Below, one piece after another: positions 60,562-64,000 of a stretch of 64,000 nt of DNA. Within the stretch, counting starts at the first letter, position 1, and each line of letters starts with the position of its first letter. The translations under genes and the position numbers were made by a program. The notes under the pieces are model-generated. The model worked only from the letters and a program-made list of their open reading frames with translations. It was not told the DNA's origin and made no database searches. The stretch is from Paraplanobispora siamensis (lineage in GTDB: Bacteria > Actinomycetota > Actinomycetes > Streptosporangiales > Streptosporangiaceae): contig NZ_BOOJ01000027.1 of assembly GCF_016863175.1 (NCBI RefSeq), forward strand, positions 248,001 through 312,000, given 5' to 3'.

Positions 60562-60747
60562 ATGGCACGTCAGAAGAGAAAGAGCCTGGAAGAGCGGATC
60601 GCCGACCGCCAGGCGCAGCGCCCTCCCCTGAAGGAGGACAAGCACTTCGAGCACGGCCCCGCCAAGTGGCTGTTCGTCGCCCTGATGGTGTTCATCGTGC
60701 TGATCCACCTCGTCGGCCTCGTCATCGTCATGATGATGGAGACCTGA
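60562..60747 (+). CDS. small single-pass membrane protein
   Basis: This 61-residue protein has a basic N-terminal half (MARQKRKSLEERIADRQAQR) and one membrane helix (WLFVALMVFIVLIHLVGLVI) near residues 36-57, with a short acidic end. ATG 60562 follows GAGGAACGG. It is divergent from the MarR regulator, so the operator array may also control it. Function unknown; it is not obviously a toxin, having no known partner in the neighbourhood. Confidence 0.75.
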   Translation: MARQKRKSLEERIADRQAQRPPLKEDKHFEHGPAKWLFVALMVFIVLIHLVGLVIVMMMET

Positions 60748-60772
60748 CGGTCCCGGACGACGCCGGCGGGCC

Positions 60773-61252
60773 TCAGCCCACGGGGCGATAGCGGCCGCGG
60801 AGCCGTACGAGCGGGACGGCCGCGGCGTCGACGTAGTCGACCACCAGGACCCGGGCCAGATAGAGCGTGTGGTCTCCGGCGGGGACGACCTGGGTCGTCT
60901 CGGCCTCCAGGGCGGTGACGCCCTTCTCCACGACGAGGGCCCCGCTCAGCTCGCCGCGGTGGTGCGCGGTGCCCGCGAGCAGCAGCCGGGCGCCGGGGCG
61001 GCCGGGGGTGGCGAAGCGGCTGGCGATCGCCTTCTGCTCCGCCGAGAGCACGCTCACCGCCCAGCGGTCGTGGCGCAGCAGCAGCTCGTTGAGGTATCCC
61101 CCGCTGGCCAGGCTGACCATCACCAGCGGCGGGTCGAGGGAGACGGAGGCGAAGGTGGTCACGGTGGTGCCCACGTCGTCACGGCCGTCCTGCACGGTGA
61201 CGACCGAGACCGCCCCGGCGACCTGCGCCATCGCCTCGGTGAACTCGCTCAT
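60773..61252 (-). CDS. flavin reductase family protein
   Basis: This is a 159-residue flavin-reductase-like split-barrel protein that would supply reduced FMN or FAD, using NAD(P)H, to a monooxygenase. ATG 61252 (MSEFTEAMAQVAGAVSVVTV) has GGGAGG five bases upstream; a longer frame to 61411 runs through tandem repeats and is rejected. GTTVTTFASVSLDPPLVMVS is the flavin-binding core, and DHTLYLARVL the C-terminal signature. No monooxygenase is in the window; the partner could lie elsewhere. Confidence 0.9.
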   Translation of the reverse strand: MSEFTEAMAQVAGAVSVVTVQDGRDDVGTTVTTFASVSLDPPLVMVSLASGGYLNELLLRHDRWAVSVLSAEQKAIASRFATPGRPGARLLLAGTAHHRGELSGALVVEKGVTALEAETTQVVPAGDHTLYLARVLVVDYVDAAAVPLVRLRGRYRPVG

Positions 61253-61312
61253 CCGACCTCCCTCACGCCGAACCACTCTAAAGTCACGGGCCGCCGCCCC
61301 CGTCCCGGGCCC

Positions 61313-61421
61313 CTGACACGGCAAAGGACCTCCGACACGGGAAAGGGCCCCGGCACGGTAAAGGGCCCCGGCACGGTAAAGGGCCCCGGCACGGCAAAGG
61401 ATCCCTGACACGGGAAAGGGC
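61313..61421. repeat. six 18-19 bp tandem repeats
   Basis: Units of consensus RCACGGNAAAGGGCCCCG, at about 61313, 61332, 61351, 61369, 61387 and 61405, form a head-to-tail array between the flavin reductase and the OpuC operon. It is not a CRISPR array, since there are no spacers. Confidence 0.85.
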
Positions 61422-61445
61422 CCCCGCTCCGGGCGGGGACCCCTT
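61415..61445 (-). terminator. terminator of the OpuC operon
   Basis: On the minus strand AAGGGGTCCCCGC pairs with GCGGGGGCCCTTT over 13 bases (two G-U pairs) around a 5-nt loop, 50 bp after the binding-protein stop. Confidence 0.8.
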
Positions 61446-61495
61446 CCATCCGGCCTCTGCGACCCCGGAGCGCACGGCGCCGGGAGCCGCGGAGG

Positions 61496-62422
61496 CTACA
61501 GCAGGCCGTTCTGGGTCAGCCAGTCCTTGGCCACCGCGTCGGCGTCCTCCTTGTCGACCGCGACGCGCTTCATGAGCGCGACGAGGCCGGCCGTGTCGAG
61601 CTTGGCGGAGATCGCGTTCAGCGTGGTCCTGACGGTGTCGTTCACCCCGGCCTTGTTCACCAGCGGGGTGATGTTCTCGGCGGCGAAGGCGTTCTTGGTG
61701 TCCTGCAGCGAGACCAGGTCGTTGATCACGATCTTGGGGTCGGTGGTGAAGACGTTGCCGACCTGGACGGTGCCGTCCTTGATGGCGTCGGCGGTGGCGT
61801 CACCGGTCTTCTTCCACTCCTTGAACTCCAGGCCGTAGGTGTCCTTGAAGTTCTGCTCCTGGCGGGACTGGAACTCCGGCGGGCCGCCCACCGAGTAGTT
61901 CTTGGCGACCTTGGCCAGGTCCTCGATCGTGGTCAGGCCGTCCTTCTGGGCGGTGGCCTTGGTGACGGTCAGCGAGTTGTTGTCCTCGGCCGCGGCGGGC
62001 TCCAGGACCTCCAGCTCGGCCGGGAGCTTCTCCTTCAGCGCGGCGACGACGTCGTCCTTGCTCTTGGCCGTCGCCTCCTTGTCGACGTAGGCCAGCAGCG
62101 AGCCGATGTACTCCGGCAGGATCGTCAGGCCGCCGCTCTTGACCTGGTCGTAGAGGACCTCGCGGCTGCCGATGTTGAGCTTCTCCTCGACCTGCACGCC
62201 CTTGGCGGTCAGGGCCTGGGAGTAGATCTCGGCCAGCAGGACGTTCTCCGGGAAGTTGGCCGAGCCGACGACGACCTTCCCCCCGGACGCGGGCGCCGAC
62301 GCGGCGCCGGACTCCGCGGGGCTCGCCGACGCGCTGGTGAGCGGGTCTCCGCCGCCACCGCACGCGCTGAGAGTGAGCGCCGCGGACAGGATCACGGCCG
62401 CGGTGCCGAAGAAGCGCTTCAT
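61496..62422 (-). CDS. glycine betaine/choline-type osmoprotectant-binding lipoprotein
   Basis: This 308-residue protein has a lipoprotein signal with lipidated C21 (LTLSAC) and a Ser/Ala spacer. VVVGSANFPENVLLAEIYSQ, LTILPEYIGSLLAYVD, TADAIKDGTVQVGNVFTTDP and VAKDWLTQNGLL are typical of the OpuCC/OsmF binding-protein family. It is the last gene of an operon (ATPase, two permeases, binding protein), a layout like opuC. The exact osmolyte (betaine, choline or carnitine) is unknown. Confidence 0.93.
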   Translation of the reverse strand: MKRFFGTAAVILSAALTLSACGGGGDPLTSASASPAESGAASAPASGGKVVVGSANFPENVLLAEIYSQALTAKGVQVEEKLNIGSREVLYDQVKSGGLTILPEYIGSLLAYVDKEATAKSKDDVVAALKEKLPAELEVLEPAAAEDNNSLTVTKATAQKDGLTTIEDLAKVAKNYSVGGPPEFQSRQEQNFKDTYGLEFKEWKKTGDATADAIKDGTVQVGNVFTTDPKIVINDLVSLQDTKNAFAAENITPLVNKAGVNDTVRTTLNAISAKLDTAGLVALMKRVAVDKEDADAVAKDWLTQNGLL

Positions 62423-62459
62423 CGTGCTTTCCCTTCTAAAACGGGGGGTAATGCATATT

Positions 62460-63131
62460 TTATCGGATCCTCTGGCGTCCGCTCACCCCGGGGGACACCG
62501 AGATCCTCTGAACCAGTGCGAACAGTCCCTGGACGGCCAGGGCCAGCGCGGCCACCAGGACGGCCCCGCCGATCGCGCGCGGATAGTCCTTGGTCGCCAG
62601 ACCGTCGATGATGTAACGCCCCAGACCGCCCAGACCCACGTAGGCGGCCACCGTCGCGGTCGCCACCACCTGGATCGCGGCCGTGCGCATGCCGAGCAGG
62701 ATCAGCGGGAGCGCGACCGGCACCAGCACCCCGCCCAGGACCTGGCGCCCGCGCAGGCCCATGCCGTACGCCGCGTCGCGCAGCTCCGGGTCCACCCCGC
62801 GGATGCCCTCGTAGGTGTTGACCAGGATGGGCGGTACGGCCAGCGCCACCAGCGGGATCAGCACCGGCGCGATCGTGCCGACGCCCATCAGCAGCACGAC
62901 GAGCACGAGCAGGCCCAGGGTCGGCAGGGCGCGGGCCGCGTTGGCGCTGAGCACCACCAGCACCGCGCCCTTGCCGGTGTGCCCGATCCACAGCCCCAGC
63001 GGGACCGCGAGCACCACCGCCAGCAGCAGCGAGAGCCCGGCGAACACCAGGTGCTCCAGCACCCGCAGCGGGATGCCGTCGGGGCCGGACCAGTTGGCGG
63101 CGTCCCCGAAGAAGTCGATCAGCCAGTTCAC
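62460..63131 (-). CDS. osmoprotectant ABC transporter permease (second)
   Basis: The protein has 223 residues and about six membrane helices. GTG 63131 overlaps the preceding permease stop as GTGA, fixing the start at MNWLIDFFGD. The coupling motif is RDAAYGMGLRGRQVLGGVLVP. The two permease genes form a heteromeric channel for the OpuC-type importer. Confidence 0.92.
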   Translation of the reverse strand: MNWLIDFFGDAANWSGPDGIPLRVLEHLVFAGLSLLLAVVLAVPLGLWIGHTGKGAVLVVLSANAARALPTLGLLVLVVLLMGVGTIAPVLIPLVALAVPPILVNTYEGIRGVDPELRDAAYGMGLRGRQVLGGVLVPVALPLILLGMRTAAIQVVATATVAAYVGLGGLGRYIIDGLATKDYPRAIGGAVLVAALALAVQGLFALVQRISVSPGVSGRQRIR

Positions 63132-63808
63132 GCCGCCTCCCGCACCCTCGACCTCGCCGTGGACCACGGGGTCAGCCACCGCTGCGCCACGACCAGCAGC
63201 AGGTCGGCCACCGCGGCCAGGATCGCGGTCAGCACGACGCCGACGACGATCGGGGTGGGGAACTGCCGCTGCCAGCCGTCGATGAACAGATAGCCGAGCC
63301 CGCCCCGGCCGACCAGCGCGCCCACGCTGACCAGGCTGATGCTGGAGACCGTCGCCACCCGCAGGCCGGCCAGCACCACCGGCACCGCGATCGGCAGCTC
63401 CACCCGCAGCAGCCGCCGCAGCGGGGTGAAGCCCATGGCCACCGCGGACTGGCGGACGTGTTCGGGCACCGAGGTGAGCCCGTCCACGACGGCCGGGATC
63501 AGCACGGCCATCGCGTAGAAGGTGAGCGGCACGATGATGGTCGCCCGGGTGGCCAGGCCGGTGATCGGGATCAGCACGATGAAGACCGCCAGCGAGGGCA
63601 GCGAGTAGATCACGTTCATCGTGCCGACCGTGGGCTGGTAGAGCCAGCGCCAGCGGGCGCCCGCCAGCCCGAGCGGAAGGGCCAGCAGCAGCCCGGCGAC
63701 CACCGGGACCAGCGCCATGATGATGTGGTCGGCCAGCAGTTCCTGGATCTCCGGCCAGTTGCGCCCGATCCAGTCCCAGCGGACCAGCGGCTCCTCACCC
63801 ACGGGCAC
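63128..63808 (-). CDS. osmoprotectant ABC transporter permease (first)
   Basis: The protein has 226 residues from GTG 63808, overlapping the ATPase gene by 14 bp; GTG 63802 is another option. It has five or six membrane helices and the coupling motif RQSAVAMGFTPLRRLLRVELP. TVGTMNVIYSLPSLAVFIVL is typical of OpuCB. Confidence 0.9.
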   Translation of the reverse strand: MPVGEEPLVRWDWIGRNWPEIQELLADHIIMALVPVVAGLLLALPLGLAGARWRWLYQPTVGTMNVIYSLPSLAVFIVLIPITGLATRATIIVPLTFYAMAVLIPAVVDGLTSVPEHVRQSAVAMGFTPLRRLLRVELPIAVPVVLAGLRVATVSSISLVSVGALVGRGGLGYLFIDGWQRQFPTPIVVGVVLTAILAAVADLLLVVAQRWLTPWSTARSRVREAA

Positions 63809-64000
63809 CGTCCGCGACCCGGGCCAGCGCCTCGTCCAGCGCCTCGCGGGTCGCCACCCCCACGACCCGGCCGGACCCGTCGACGGCGACCGCGTTCCCC
63901 GACGGGGACAGCAGCGCCGCGTCCAGCGCGGAGCGCAGCGAGTCGCGGCCTCTGACGAAGGTGCCGTACGGCGCCGCCGGCACCTCGGCCAGCGTGCCGG
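63795..64000 (-). CDS. C-terminal end of an osmoprotectant ABC ATPase (N-terminus beyond edge)
   Basis: Only the last 68 codons are in the window. They contain YGTFVRGRDSLRSALDAALL and SGRVVGVATREALDEALARV, half of a CBS domain as found at the C-terminus of OpuCA/ProV-type ATPases that sense ionic strength. The ATP-binding part lies to the right of the window. The assignment rests on the operon layout and CBS match. Confidence 0.7.
   Translation of the reverse strand, partial: GTLAEVPAAPYGTFVRGRDSLRSALDAALLSPSGNAVAVDGSGRVVGVATREALDEALARVADGARG

Noticed and set aside
61253-61411. N-terminal extension of the flavin reductase
   Set aside because: It translates the tandem repeat array, and ATG 61252 has a strong ribosome site.
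61313-61421. Regular repeats that might be a CRISPR array
   Set aside because: Units are joined directly with no spacers, and no cas gene is in the window.

Overview
The window is 64 kb of very GC-rich chromosome with dense coding, many GTG starts, 4-nt ATGA/GTGA gene overlaps and Pro/Ala/Arg-rich proteins. It carries a GlgE-type alpha-glucan pathway, Hanks-type kinases, an EtfAB pair and a DtxR/IdeR-like iron box. Together these indicate a filamentous actinomycete; a Streptosporangium-like genus is a guess, not shown by the sequence. I saw no rRNA, tRNA, CRISPR array, prophage or intact insertion sequence.

Layout. 1-7.4 kb: tRNA thiolation (mnmA and a cysteine desulfurase), a DUF695-like protein, an ABC ATPase with a large membrane protein, and a secreted FG-GAP protein. 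7.4-11.4 kb: a TetR regulator with an MFS exporter, then etfBA. 11.7-17.6 kb: three related Ser/Thr kinases in tandem. 17.7-22.4 kb: a YbaK-type deacylase, then a tight four-gene operon (coiled-coil protein, QueC-like PP-loop enzyme, DppA-type D-aminopeptidase, flavin amine oxidase) that I recognise from no described pathway. 22.4-26.6 kb: enoyl-CoA hydratase, a GT4 glycosyltransferase and a glycogen-debranching-like enzyme. 26.7-36.8 kb: an FbpABC-type iron importer, an unlisted 45-aa lipoprotein, a GT-C membrane protein and an epimerase in one direction, downstream of an iron box; a flippase-GT2 fusion leaves the box in the other direction. 37-39 kb: a secreted amidase. 39-51.7 kb: glgP, glgE, treS, mak and glgB, interrupted before glgB by two secreted-protein genes, one a degenerate copper-amine-oxidase homologue. 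51.7-64 kb: an ATPase relic, an imine-reductase-like gene with HxlR regulator, a GH18 chitinase, a subtilase, SppA, an OhrR-like regulator with a striking operator, a small membrane protein, a flavin reductase and an OpuC-type osmolyte transporter running off the right edge.

How genes work together. TreS and Mak convert trehalose to maltose 1-phosphate, GlgE polymerises it, GlgB branches it and GlgP degrades it; the debranching-like enzyme and GT4 protein may feed the same glucan pool. The epimerase, GT-C protein, flippase-GT2 and FAD oxidoreductase look like a surface-glycan locus, and their position around an iron box suggests iron control.

The most unusual non-coding pattern is at gene 3' ends: at least three genes (ending at 2037, 6128 and 9359) are followed by tandem repeats of their own stop-codon region, with periods of 12, 18 and 15 bp, so that several TGA codons follow in frame. 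Perfect long hairpins mark other gene ends (8082-8117, 9527-9563, 39001-39043, 53595-53629, 61415-61445).
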